Of a stretch of 64,000 nucleotides of DNA, positions 13,008-22,776 are shown piece by piece. This DNA is from Mallotus nudiflorus (lineage: Eukaryota > Streptophyta > Magnoliopsida > Malpighiales > Euphorbiaceae), in NCBI GenBank assembly GCA_947683625.1, contig CANTUR010000654.1, positions 1 to 64,000 of the forward strand, read 5' to 3'. The notes beneath the pieces were generated by a model. That model saw nothing but the letters and a program-made list of their open reading frames with translations. It did no database searches and had not been told where the DNA came from. The position numbers were made by a program, and so were the translations under genes. The first letter of the stretch is position 1. Each line of letters begins with the position of its first letter.

Positions 13008-13014
13008 AGGGGAG

Positions 13015-13232
13015 TGTTGAAGTGAGCTCTAACAAAAAATTTGATTATATATATTAGAAATTAAATCTTTATTCCTTATTTAAGAAATTATTTTATTCCT
13101 CCTAATTAATTTGTAATTAAGTTTTTTTATGTATAGAAATGATTAATATATAAAGAATGTAATCTCTCTTGTGAAATATACAAAAAATAATTCTCTTAAT
13201 TTTTCTTTTTTTTTTCTGAATTTTTCTTTACA
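13015..13232 (+). repeat. 3' LTR of copia element 1
   Basis: 218 bases, preceded by the purine-rich tract at 13005-13014 (priming site for plus-strand synthesis). It ends in CA before the aataa duplication. Confidence 0.9.
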
Positions 13233-13289
13233 AATAAAACAAGGAAAAAGTAAAGGATGCTTCCTTTTGACATCATGAAATAAACATAT

Positions 13290-13295
13290 TTTATT
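13290..13295 (-). terminator. poly(A) signal AATAAA for gene A
   Basis: AATAAA on the minus strand about 124 bases past the stop codon of gene A. The same hexamer is kept at 33668-33673 downstream of gene B. The copia LTR begins about 60 bases further on, so the gene's own signal survives the insertion. Confidence 0.5.
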
Positions 13296-13418
13296 GAAGA
13301 TGTTCTTCTTTAGAGCTTCAGATAATGCACTTGATAAACACCAATAAGCAACTACATACAACCATTACCTTGAGCATTATAACTATGTATTATTACAAAT
13401 AGAAAAATCTATGTTTGT

Positions 13419-15680
13419 TTATTCAAAGATGACAGCAATTGGACTTGCAACACTATAGCCTTCACCCTCCCAAACCAGATAACCCTGAGAAAATGATTGA
13501 CCAACATTTCCATTTCGGCTGAATGTTACTGAGTATGTGGCTATCTGATTCAACTCGCTAAAATGAATTGTATCAGGAGTAACCTTAACATTTACGCCTT
13601 GTGGTGCGTTAATGTTAGGAGTGTATGTTGAAGTAGGTTTGCCAACATTTGTTACTGTTCTTGTATAAGTTTTTGGATCAGACCCTAGTTTAATAGAAAA
13701 TGAAGGATAATTGAGTTGAGCTTCAGGTATGTTGGAATCATTTGTGCACTTGACTGTTCTCTGCACAATTATTCCTACCTGTTTGTCAGAATAACCCAAA
13801 CCACATAAGTAAGGAATATAGTTTTCAGGTTGGATATCATAAATAAGCCCCGGATCACTTGCTCTTGATGGATTTACATGACCTGCACCCATGTCAAAGA
13901 CAGTAGCAAGAACTAATTGTTGGTCAGTGATAGGTTTGCTTCCAAGATTATATAAACTTGCAGTGGTCATGATGGCAGATTTTATAGCAGCAGGTGACCA
14001 GTCAGGGTGGGCATTCTTTAGCAAAGCAGCAATGCCACTAAGATGAGGGCAAGACATAGAGGTGCCTGAGATCATGGCCAACTTGTTTGTAGTGTTGTCA
14101 AGTGAAAGTGGCCAAGCAGCTAGAATTCTCACACCTGGTCCAATGATATCAGGTTTCAAGATCCCAGGACTTGCAGTGCTAGGACCTCTGGATGAAAATT
14201 CAGCAATTTGAGGAGCTTCTGGCAGGCCATAAACAGTTCCTTCAAATACAATTGTTGCAGTGGGAGATGTTGTTGAGTTTCTATAGTCTTTGATATCTAA
14301 TCCTGCAGAGTAATCCACATTCGATGCAGGGAGCACATGAAGACGTGGTGTTGTAATATAGCCATCAGATTCATCATTCACTGCAATCATGGCAGCTCCA
14401 CCATTGTTTTTCACTTCTTGGCCCTTAGAAATTTGTTCAAATGCTTCTCCCTCGCATAACACTATTTTGCCTTTAACATCAACATTTTCCAATGACCCTG
14501 GCTCGCACAATGCAGAAGATGAATTACCGTTTGCACCTGGATAAACAAGTGGCATTAACTGCAGAGAAAAAATTTTCGGCTGGTAAAGGGATTCACCATT
14601 TAATTTCACATTATTTCCAAGTAACACTGCTGCTCGTATTGCTCTATCTACCGTGCTTGCGCCAACAGTTAAAATCCATGGAGCCTCATTTGATAAAGAA
14701 CTATTGTCAGGACCAGAATTTCCTGCTGAGCAACTCACAAATATCCCTTTCTGAATTGCTGCATATGCACCTAAGGCAATCACATCATCATAAAAAGGAA
14801 GAGAACCAATTCCAAGGGAAAGCGAAAGTACATCAACACCATCCTCTACTGCAACATCCATTGCAGCTAAGATCTCACTATCCCCAGCCTCACTTGCGCT
14901 GCCAGAAACTTTGTACATTGCTAAGTGGGCTAATGGTGCCATGCCGATTGCAGTGCCATTGGCTTGTCCAAAGAAATTGGCATTTTGGACAGGACTTCCA
15001 GCTGCTGTGCTAGCTGTGTGAGTGCCATGCATGAACTCATCGGCAGTGTTGTTACTGTCAGTAGCAAAATTTCTTAGACCAATAAGTTTGTTGTTGCAAA
15101 GTGTTTGATTGTCACATTTTCCTTTCCATCTTGCCGGTGGAGGAGGCATTCCTTCACCGCTAAATGAAGGATGATCAGGTGTTATTCCACTATCTATAAG
15201 TCCAATAATCACTCCTTTCCCAGAATTTGAGGATTTCCAAAGTCCTGAATTCGGCTGTAGACCCAGAAAGCTAGGTGTATGAGATGTGTGTAGAGGCACC
15301 ATCCTTCTGGGGCGAGCTGAGACGAATCCATCCTTATTTTCCATTGCCTTTACCTCTTCTGCTGTAAGTTTTGCAGCAAATCCTGTTATCACATGGTGGT
15401 AGGAGTGTACCAAACGTGGTTGGTCTAAGCTAAATATGTTAACTGGCAGAAATGACTGATACCAGCTATCCAAATCCTTGGACTCTGTAAACACAAAACC
15501 TTTTGGTTTTCTTAAGAAGACTATGTAAGTGTCTAAGCTACTTTGCTCTTTGGCAGTTTCTCTGGTTGATGGATCAAATGGCTTCTCATTGATGGCTAGT
15601 GAGGAGCTAAAGGAGGAACAAAGAATAAGGAGGAAGACAAGGAACATGGTTATAGATACTTTGCACCTCATGGTATCCAT
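13419..15680 (-). CDS. subtilisin-like serine protease (subtilase), intact gene A
   Basis: Intronless ORF of 753 codons, the usual size for plant subtilases (family S8A), which are secreted proteases of the cell wall and apoplast. Layout: hydrophobic signal peptide at about 1-29; inhibitor I9 propeptide at about 50-130 (TYIVFL to HTSHTPSFLGL); catalytic Asp163 (GLIDSG), His218 (MHGTHTAST), oxyanion Asn321 (SCSAGNSGP) and Ser541 (SGTSMSCPH); a protease-associated domain inserted at about 350-470; a C-terminal fibronectin-III-like domain at about 655-750 with the family signature TYTRTVTNVG. Several N-X-S/T sites suggest glycosylation. The start at 15680 gives the signal peptide and sits 56 bases from a TATA box; a second Met at codon 4 is possible. 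Closest to SBT1-type enzymes, but the substrate cannot be read from sequence. It is the only undamaged member of the cluster. Confidence 0.96.
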   Translation of the reverse strand: MDTMRCKVSITMFLVFLLILCSSFSSSLAINEKPFDPSTRETAKEQSSLDTYIVFLRKPKGFVFTESKDLDSWYQSFLPVNIFSLDQPRLVHSYHHVITGFAAKLTAEEVKAMENKDGFVSARPRRMVPLHTSHTPSFLGLQPNSGLWKSSNSGKGVIIGLIDSGITPDHPSFSGEGMPPPPARWKGKCDNQTLCNNKLIGLRNFATDSNNTADEFMHGTHTASTAAGSPVQNANFFGQANGTAIGMAPLAHLAMYKVSGSASEAGDSEILAAMDVAVEDGVDVLSLSLGIGSLPFYDDVIALGAYAAIQKGIFVSCSAGNSGPDNSSLSNEAPWILTVGASTVDRAIRAAVLLGNNVKLNGESLYQPKIFSLQLMPLVYPGANGNSSSALCEPGSLENVDVKGKIVLCEGEAFEQISKGQEVKNNGGAAMIAVNDESDGYITTPRLHVLPASNVDYSAGLDIKDYRNSTTSPTATIVFEGTVYGLPEAPQIAEFSSRGPSTASPGILKPDIIGPGVRILAAWPLSLDNTTNKLAMISGTSMSCPHLSGIAALLKNAHPDWSPAAIKSAIMTTASLYNLGSKPITDQQLVLATVFDMGAGHVNPSRASDPGLIYDIQPENYIPYLCGLGYSDKQVGIIVQRTVKCTNDSNIPEAQLNYPSFSIKLGSDPKTYTRTVTNVGKPTSTYTPNINAPQGVNVKVTPDTIHFSELNQIATYSVTFSRNGNVGQSFSQGYLVWEGEGYSVASPIAVIFE

Positions 15681-15735
15681 TGTAGGAAAAACAAGAAAGT
15701 GCTTGGTGATATATAAGTTATTGCAGTGTCAAGCA

Positions 15736-15745
15736 CTTATATATA
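15736..15745 (-). promoter_or_regulatory. TATA box of gene A
   Basis: TATATATAAG on the minus strand, 56 bases upstream of the ATG. It is conserved with its surroundings at 36082-36091 upstream of gene B. Immediately beyond it (from 15767) a repeat insertion replaces the original upstream region. Confidence 0.65.
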
Positions 15746-15766
15746 GTCTCTTTAGGCAAGAGATAG

Positions 15767-16238
15767 TGATGTAGCGGAAGTTTAAAGAAATAAAAATAAA
15801 AATAATATAAAATAAAAGAATAAATGGGATAAATATTGTAGTCCGTTAATTTACGCACAAATATCGGAAAAATAATAAAGTATAAATATTGAAATCTATT
15901 GACTTGTGCACGAATGCTAGAAATTAATATTTTATAACATGTTGATTTGCACACAAATATCACGATATAGACATCAATATTCATTGATTCACATAAAAAA
16001 AAATACCGAAAATTAAGAAAATAGAAATCTGATTATCAATTTAACAAAAATTGTCTCACATAATCCTAAAACTTATATAATTATAGGGTGGTACAAACAT
16101 ACTAACCCAACCCTAAACCTAATTTTTATTTAGGAAATAAAAATAAAGACAATTCTAATTAAAATAATAAATCAAATTACTAATAATATATGAAAGTCAA
16201 TTTCTAATCAATACTAAATTAAAATAAAAATTAAATCC

Positions 16239-16276
<38 letters not shown>

Positions 16277-16335
16277 GATTATATCTGTCATCCATTATTT
16301 TGCAAAACTCATTCCAAAGTTATTAACTTATATCA
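15767..16335 (-). mobile_element. probable solo LTR inserted upstream of gene A
   Basis: This 569-base segment is absent from the equivalent site beside gene B (36104-36112), so it is an insertion. Read on the minus strand it starts TGATATAAG and ends CTTCCGCTACATCA, i.e. TG...CA. The flanking five bases (gatag, 15762-15766; agtag, 16336-16340) match only partly, so the target duplication is weak. It contains three spaced copies of a motif like ttgattt-cacacaaatatc near 15845, 15897 and 15941, and an (AAT)n run. It lies about 85 bases upstream of gene A's start and could alter its promoter. Confidence 0.55.
16239..16276. repeat. (AAT)n microsatellite
   Basis: About twelve AAT units inside the probable solo LTR. 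Confidence 0.95.
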
Positions 16336-16858
16336 AGTAGTATGAAAGCAATGATGGCCGTCTTTACACAAGTTGGAATTTTTTTCAAAAAATTTGTCTA
16401 AGTTTTTGGGCCAGCTGCAATGTAGTCCATGCATAACAGTCTTGCTCCGTGTCATAACAAAGCTACGATGCAACTTATGTGAGATTAAACTGCGTATTGA
16501 ACTGAGTGAAAGAATGAGCACCAAATTTAGATAGAGATTTATTTATCAACTAGCCAAAACCTGATTAATCGGGGAAGGTGTGGTTTGGTTTGCCAAAGAA
16601 CAATAAGACATAAATGACAATATAAATTTGATTGACTTCATCAAACATGCCTGTCAACAATAGCAAATTAAAAACTTTTTGTGGAGCCTACGATTGTTTC
16701 AGAAAAAAAAAAATTTGTAATAGAGCGAAAAGAAGTAGATAGAATCAGATAATTTCAATCATTCAATGCAATTATTAAATCAAGCGTTTTACACCTGAGA
16801 ACCATAATATTCAGCTTTGTACAGGTCACTCCTGACTTCTAACACCTCAGAAATTTCT
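16336..16858. repeat. alpha-beta spacer, copy 1
   Basis: Direct repeat of 36104-36718, lying between the alpha promoter and the 3' end of the beta gene. Colinear matches include 16355-16530 with 36125-36320 and 16600-16858 with 36465-36718. No gene seen. It probably contains the beta gene's 3' UTR. Confidence 0.75.
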
Positions 16859-17930
16859 CTAATTCTCAGGGAAAATAATGACAATGGGGCTCCTGACACT
16901 ATATGTATTTGTTTTCCAGGTAAGATAAGCCTGAGACTAAGATCCAGTGGCGTCTGCTTTTTGGTAAATGTCACTGAGTATGTTGCTTTCTAATTCACTG
17001 CGTTAAAACAAGCTTATCAGGAGTTACTGCAATGTCTACACCTTGTGGTGGAGTGATCTCGTATGTAAAACTTGAGTTTGCCACTCCAACATTTGTTACA
17101 GTTCTTGTGTATGTCTGTGGATTGGATCCCAAACTGATCGAAAATGAAGGATAATTCAGCTGAGCTTCAGGTATGCTGCTTGAACTATTCGAGCACTCCA
17201 CAGTGTGCTGGACTACAAGTCCTACTTGTTTGAATAGCCTAGAACATGCAAGTACAGAATGTGATCGTCGGGTTGGATATCATAAATGATGCAAGCAGAA
17301 TAGAGGAACAAGCCCTCAAATTTCTACAAAAATTAGACAACTTACGGTAGTGGCAATTTTGTAATTTTGAGCAAGTTTCAAATATCGGATTTGGGTGATT
17401 GAAAAGCCTAATTCATGTGAAAATGGGCCAACGGTTCGAAGTCACCAGCTTCATGAGATCTGTCGCTTTTCGGCCAAATCTATCATTTAAGCCCTTAAAC
17501 GGGCAATTTTTGTTATTTCCTATTTTTAGGATTTTATTTTTGTTTTTTAGGGTTGTTTGAGGAATTACTATTTAAGCTTTCCTTATTATTGTTGGATGAT
17601 AGTTTTTATGATAATTTGAATTCTCTTTTATTCTTCCAAAAGTTCTTGAAATTTTGATGCCTATAATCTAAATCGCTATAGAAGATCATTTATTAATAGT
17701 CGTGCGTGATTCAACAATATTCGATTGTTATTATCTGCCTTTCTACTACGTCAATAAATAAGCCCTGGATTATTTGCATTTGTTAGATTCACATGGCCTG
17801 TACCCATATCAAAGACATCCAGAATAATAAATTGTTGATCAGAAATAGGGTTTCCTGAAAGGCTAGGTAAACTAGTTGTTGTCACGATGACAAATTTTAT
17901 GGCAGTTGGTAACCAGTCAGGATTTGATTC
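16859..17930 (-). pseudogene. beta subtilase remnant, block 1
   Basis: Minus-strand C-terminal part of a second subtilase type, distinct from genes A and B. It ends in the same PEN-stop as the beta pseudogene at 36719. The readable part includes IPEAQLNYPSFSISLG and TYTRTVTNVGVANSS (the fibronectin-III-like domain). A frameshift near 17000 (lost bases relative to 36860) breaks the C-terminus. A solo LTR (17287-17753) splits it, and upstream of that the coding matches resume at 17759-17925 (DMGTGHVN, GNPISDQQ). Homology stops abruptly near 17930, before the catalytic Ser, where the 17932 flank block begins. Not functional. Confidence 0.85.
17287..17753 (+). mobile_element. solo LTR in the beta remnant
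   Basis: 467 bases with TG...CA ends (tgatgcaagcag, ctactacgtca) and the target duplication ataaa at 17282-17286 and 17754-17758. The intact target is seen in the homologous gene around 41835. No internal domain. Family not recognised and orientation not certain. Confidence 0.82.
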
Positions 17931-17931
17931 T

Positions 17932-19265
17932 CTTATAAATACAAGAAGGGAACGAGGTCTAACGCTCTTGAAGGAACAATGACCCCCTCTAAAGTTCCTA
18001 AAATTGGAAATATTACCTATCAAATTTAGCGCTAATAGGTGCAATTAGCATTTTTAGTGTTACAAATAACAATTTCAACTAAAATATTTTTAGAGAATTA
18101 TCATGATTTTATGAATAGTGTCTTTTATCCCTAATCCGTATGTTTTATATAATTCAAAAAAATGACAATTTGTTATGGATTTATTTTCTAAAGCATATTG
18201 ATAACAAAATCAAAATTAAATTCTTAAAGATTAGGGTCAAAGTCCTAGTCACATGCTTAATCAATTGAAAACTGGTAAACTTGGGGCCTATGTACTTCCA
18301 CAAACGAAAGGAGCTACAGCCTAAAAGCCTACGAACATGTATATCACTCACTTTTTCATAATTATCAAGCATAACTTCCACTCATGTAGTAGTGCTGACT
18401 TTCACTCAGACACGTAATTATTCTCCCACTAGGCCGAAAATCACTCCACATATGGCAATTCCTTGATTTTTATATAATTCCCTACTCCAATTCAATAAGT
18501 TAACCAATTCAATTATCAATCTAGTTATTTCTCTATTATCCAATCATCTATTTGCTAACTTGAGTATCAGAGTGAGACTGTCAGAATACCACCTAGTTTC
18601 ATTCTCACGATTCTTATCTTACGTATCCTCAAATAAGCCATTTACATTTCACCTTGTCTTCCATTAACGTGAGAACTTAAAAAAAACCAATTTATCACAT
18701 TTAATTATAATTTTTTTTAGTTGAAATTGTAACTCTTTTTTTCTTTCAATAAGTTGGAATGCTAACATAATGAATTGCCGAAGCAAGTATTTTACCAAAG
18801 TGAAGGAAGACAAAAAGAAGGGACCATGCTTCTATACAGTGAAGGCACATATTGCTAATATTATAATATTTTCTACTAATGGAATGCAATCATTTCCTAG
18901 TCCAATCACTTATTTATATTGCAATATTAAGTCTTCTAAGGGGCATGCATGTACCTATTCTGGTTGGCTCAGGATGATATGTAGATTTGAAGTAAAACTG
19001 TCCATTAACTGTTGAGTGATTTAGTTTTGACTTCCATTAACTTTGTAATTAGTGCTTGTGTGGTAGAGCCATCAAGTCCATTTCAAAACAAAGTTACAAT
19101 GTAGACCTTTGAACAAATTTATTTCCTTGTTTAACCCTTGGATGCTTCTCATGTGGTACATGGTTTATCATTCTTGCAAGCAGCATAAGTTAATCAACTG
19201 CTAATGAGTACTGACTACATCCAAAAGTGATATGTTTATCACTTCCTTTTGTTAACTATCATCAT
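17932..19265. repeat. 3'-flank block of the subtilase cluster, copy 2
   Basis: Direct repeat of 512-679 plus 2942-3985. It lacks the Mutator-like insertion and has about 140 extra or divergent bases around 18345-18545. Its continuation (matching 3985-4196) is found at about 33420-33600, on the far side of the Tat element. Confidence 0.8.
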
Positions 19266-19279
19266 TGTCCAAAACTAAC

Positions 19280-20640
19280 ATCAATCCTTCTGTACCCATT
19301 AACTAATTTGTTAACACCTCTCCTAACAGTAATGCTTCCAATAACTTTCCAGTATGCTAGAGCTTCATCTAGATACACACATTTACTTCTTGACAATATC
19401 CAAGGATGGTCAGCTTCGGGCATAGACTTTCCACATTACGCCCCATTACAACACCACTATTGTCCAATACCTTCCGTACCTTTTCTGAGCCTAATAGACA
19501 CACCGGTGATTACCACACCAAACCTAAACAATGTAAACCATACATTCAACCTCAACCAAACCAACAAGGAAGTTATGATAGCCTTAATGCAACAACAGCT
19601 AAACACTTTAATACAAAGTGGGAACTCTGAACCGGCTCACATTGATAATAAAGCAACACCCCAAGAGGCACCAGAGACAAACAAGGGTAAAGCGCCAGAA
19701 GGGGAATATAGTTCAATAATTCCAACCCTTGACGACTTAAAGTTAACTCAAAAAGTCAAAGAGGTAAACAAAGCCCATACGAAAGGAGGATGAATATGTT
19801 ATGGACAACAAAACTCCATTCATAAGAAGGATAATCTAGATGGAGATTCCTACTAAGTTCAGAATCCTACCGCTTGATCAGTATGACGGGACTAAAGATC
19901 CCACCAACCACATATTCGCATTTAGAACAAGGATGTTGCTCCAGAATATGAATGATGGAATCATGTGTAGAGTCTTCCCAAGTACAATCACAAAGAATGC
20001 CCAAAAGTGGTTTCATCGACTCTCAGAGAACTCCATCACTTCTTTTGAGGATCTAGCATAAAATTTTTGTATCAAGTTCGTCACCAACATTCCCCCAGCC
20101 AAAAACATCAATGATTTTCAAATGTGCCGGTAAGAAGTCGATAAGTCTCTATGAAGTTATCTTGATCAGTTCAACAAAGTAGCTATGCAAATCGAAAACC
20201 TTATGGATGAAGTTGCCATAGAAGCTTTGAAAAACAACACTAGACTTGGAAAGCTTAAAGATAAGATAATGACAAAGGAACCGGGCACCTTTGTGGAAGT
20301 AATGGCTATGGCAGTCAAAATGATAAAGATGGATGAAGATAGAATGATGCGAAGGGAGGACAAAAAGCCACCAGCCAAAGATGAAAGATCAAGACCCAGA
20401 TGAGCAAGCTTCCCAAAAATAAACTTCAGAAACCCGATAGAGAGATTTGATAGGGAAGTAAATAGATACACACCTCTCAATCCAGAATTCTCATATGGGT
20501 CAGGCATAATGGTATTGGAATCACCCCAGCTAGGAGAATAAGCCCAAGCCGAAGATCCACGTAATATAAGGGACAATACTGCCAGTATCATTGAGAATAT
20601 GGGCACAACACTAAGGCTTGTAGAGAGTTGAAGAACGCCA
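19280..20640 (+). pseudogene. Tat-element gag (decayed)
   Basis: Open stretches read as a Tat/Athila-type gag. A proline/asparagine-rich N-terminus is followed by FRILPLDQYDGTKDP (about 19858-19900), then MCRVFPSTITKNAQKWF and RLSENSITSFEDLA, the conserved capsid block of this lineage. A charged region follows (about 20185-20400, IENLMDEVAIEALKNN). Stops (for example at 20059) and frame changes break it. Start codon not determined. Confidence 0.8.
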
Positions 20641-20769
20641 TAGAAAGATTGGTGCAGAATGGTAAACTTAACAATTTCACAGACACATCCAGAAGGAGCA
20701 AAAACTTAGAAGCCCAGGCGTATGATAGGCCAGAAGCAAAGAATGAGCCGGTCTTCGAGAAAAGAGAGA

Positions 20770-22771
20770 TCGTCTTCAATTGGAAGATGGTTCGCATGTT
20801 CCCCATCCCCACTATAACGCCCTGGTAATAAATGCATACATAAAAAATTATTTAGCAAAGAGGTTATTAGTCAACAACGGAAGCGGTATCAACGCGTTGT
20901 CTTGGAATGCTTACAAAGCAATGGGAGGCTCCATCACTGACCTAAAGACCATCCAGAATCCCATCACAAGCTTCTATGGAGGAACTATACAGCCAATAGG
21001 AGTCATAGAGTTACATTTAGAATTTAGGAATCAAGATGATGAAGAAACGAAAGTTATTAGAACATTATTCAACGTGGTGGATCTCCCACTAACATACAAT
21101 GAAATAATAGGATGACCGATGCTCTACGAAGCATATGCAATCACCAATATTTGACATTTAACTATGAAGATTCCAGTTAAGAGTGGAACTCTTCCTATTC
21201 AGGGAGATCAGCATATGGCTAGACAGTGTTACTAGCTAGCCATAAAGCCTTAAGCAGAAGCTTTCCCCCTAGAAACATAGGAAATAAAGAAACAAGGCAC
21301 TAGTCCACAACCAGTTGATGACACGGAAGCACTATAAATTGTTGACATGAAAGTAGTTAAGATCGGCAATGAGCTCGACCATGACATCAAGGAAGGAATA
21401 AGGGAAGTTCTCACTAGACACTTGGAAGACTTTGCTTCATGGGCATCTGAAATCATTAGTGTAGATCCACAGGTTGCTTGTCACAGCTGAAACATCATAT
21501 CGAGGGCAAAGCTAGTTGTTTAGAAGAAAAGAACTTTTGCCTATGAGAGACAGAGGATAATCGCTGAGGAAATGAAGAAATTGTTAGAAGCCAGATTTAT
21601 TAAGGAAGTTACTCATCCAAAATGGTAGCCAATGTGGTACTTGTCAAAAAAGCGAATGGGAAGTATAGGATGTGTGTGGACTGTACTGACCTTAATCAGG
21701 CATGCCCCAAGGATAGCTACCCACTGCCCATAATCAACCAGCTCATAGACTCCATTGCCAACCATAAATTATATAGTTTTATTGATGCGACATAAGGATA
21801 TCACTAGATACCGATGAAGAAAGAAGATCGGGAGAAAACATCCTTCATCACCCACGAAAGCCTGTACTGCTACAAAGTTATACCTTTTGGACTAAAGAAC
21901 ACTCAAGCAACATATCAAAGAATGATGAACTAGGTAATCCAGGACTAGATTGGGACAAATGTGGAAGTATATATGGACAACATCATTATCAAGAGCAAGC
22001 ATACAGAACAACACACAATGGATCTGGATTAAGTTCTCCAATTGTTGATCAAATCTAGAATCAAACTAAATCCAGTAAAGTATGTCTTCGGAGTCAAATC
22101 TGGAAAATTCCTAGGATTCATGATATCCTACAGAGGTATTGAGGCCAACCCAAAAAAATGGAAGTCATACTCAACATGAAAGCCCCAACAAATATCCATA
22201 AGTTACAAAAGCTAAACGGCAGAATCATGACTTTAGGACGTTTCATTTCATGCTTATCCAAACGATGTCTACCATTATTCCAAGCTTTAAAAAATTCCAA
22301 AAAATTTGTTTTGTCTGCAGACTGCTAAGCAGCCTTTGAAGACATCAAGAATTTCCTTTCCTCACCACCTCTACTCAGCAGGCTAGTCCCAGAGGAAATA
22401 TTATATTTATATCTCTATGTAGGTCAAGAATGCAATACTTCAATACTGGTAAGAGAAGAAGAGAGCCAGCAAAACTCGGTATATTACATCAGTAAAATGC
22501 TCTGAGGATCCGAAGTCTGGTACCTAATGTTGGATAAGCTGGCCATGGCTGTGGTTCATGCATCTCGAAAGCTCTGACACTACTTCCAAGCTCATCTTAT
22601 CATTGTCCAATCCCATTTCCCTTTGCAAAAAATCTTACAAAGGCCTGAGACCTCGGGCAGATTGGTTTAATGGTCAGTGTTACTTGGAGAATTCAACATT
22701 GATTATAAGCCCCGCCAGTAGGTGAAAGCCCAAGCATTAGTAGATTTCATTCAAGAAATGACTCCGAAAGA
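20770..22771 (+). pseudogene. Tat-element protease and reverse transcriptase (decayed)
   Basis: The protease-like segment at 20780-21115 includes VNNGSGINALSW, where the catalytic Asp of the usual D-[DS]-G box is replaced by Asn, so it would be inactive. RT follows from about 21550: AYERQRIIAEEMKKLL, FIKEVTHP, KANGKYRMCVDCTDLNQACP (about 21650-21710), SFITHESLYCYKVIPFGLKN, then VYMDNIIIKS near 21970, where the catalytic Y-x-D-D box has become YMDN. The RNase H/connection region runs to DFIQEMTPKDL at 22771 and continues at 26856. Many stops. Confidence 0.85.
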
Positions 22772-22776
22772 CCTCA

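Larger units (their letters stand above)
4197..13232 (+). mobile_element. Ty1/copia retrotransposon with nested insertions
   Basis: Two LTRs in direct orientation (4197-4392 and 13015-13232) begin tgttgaagtgagctct and end in CA. The element is flanked by the 5-bp target duplication aataa (4192-4196 and 13233-13237). The uninterrupted target is visible in the paralogous flank near 33597-33630, where tatgaaaataaaacaag is continuous. A primer-binding site follows the 5' LTR and a purine tract precedes the 3' LTR. Domain order (gag, protease, integrase, RT, RNase H) is copia. It is dead: gag-pol carries many stops and is split in the RT by a 4.3-kb nested insertion. It sits 187 bases past the stop codon of gene A. 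Confidence 0.93.

Noticed and set aside
14492..15013. Plus-strand ORF of 173 codons inside gene A (and similar ones inside gene B)
   Set aside because: It is the antisense shadow of the subtilase coding sequence. Composition follows the real gene and no family resemblance is seen.
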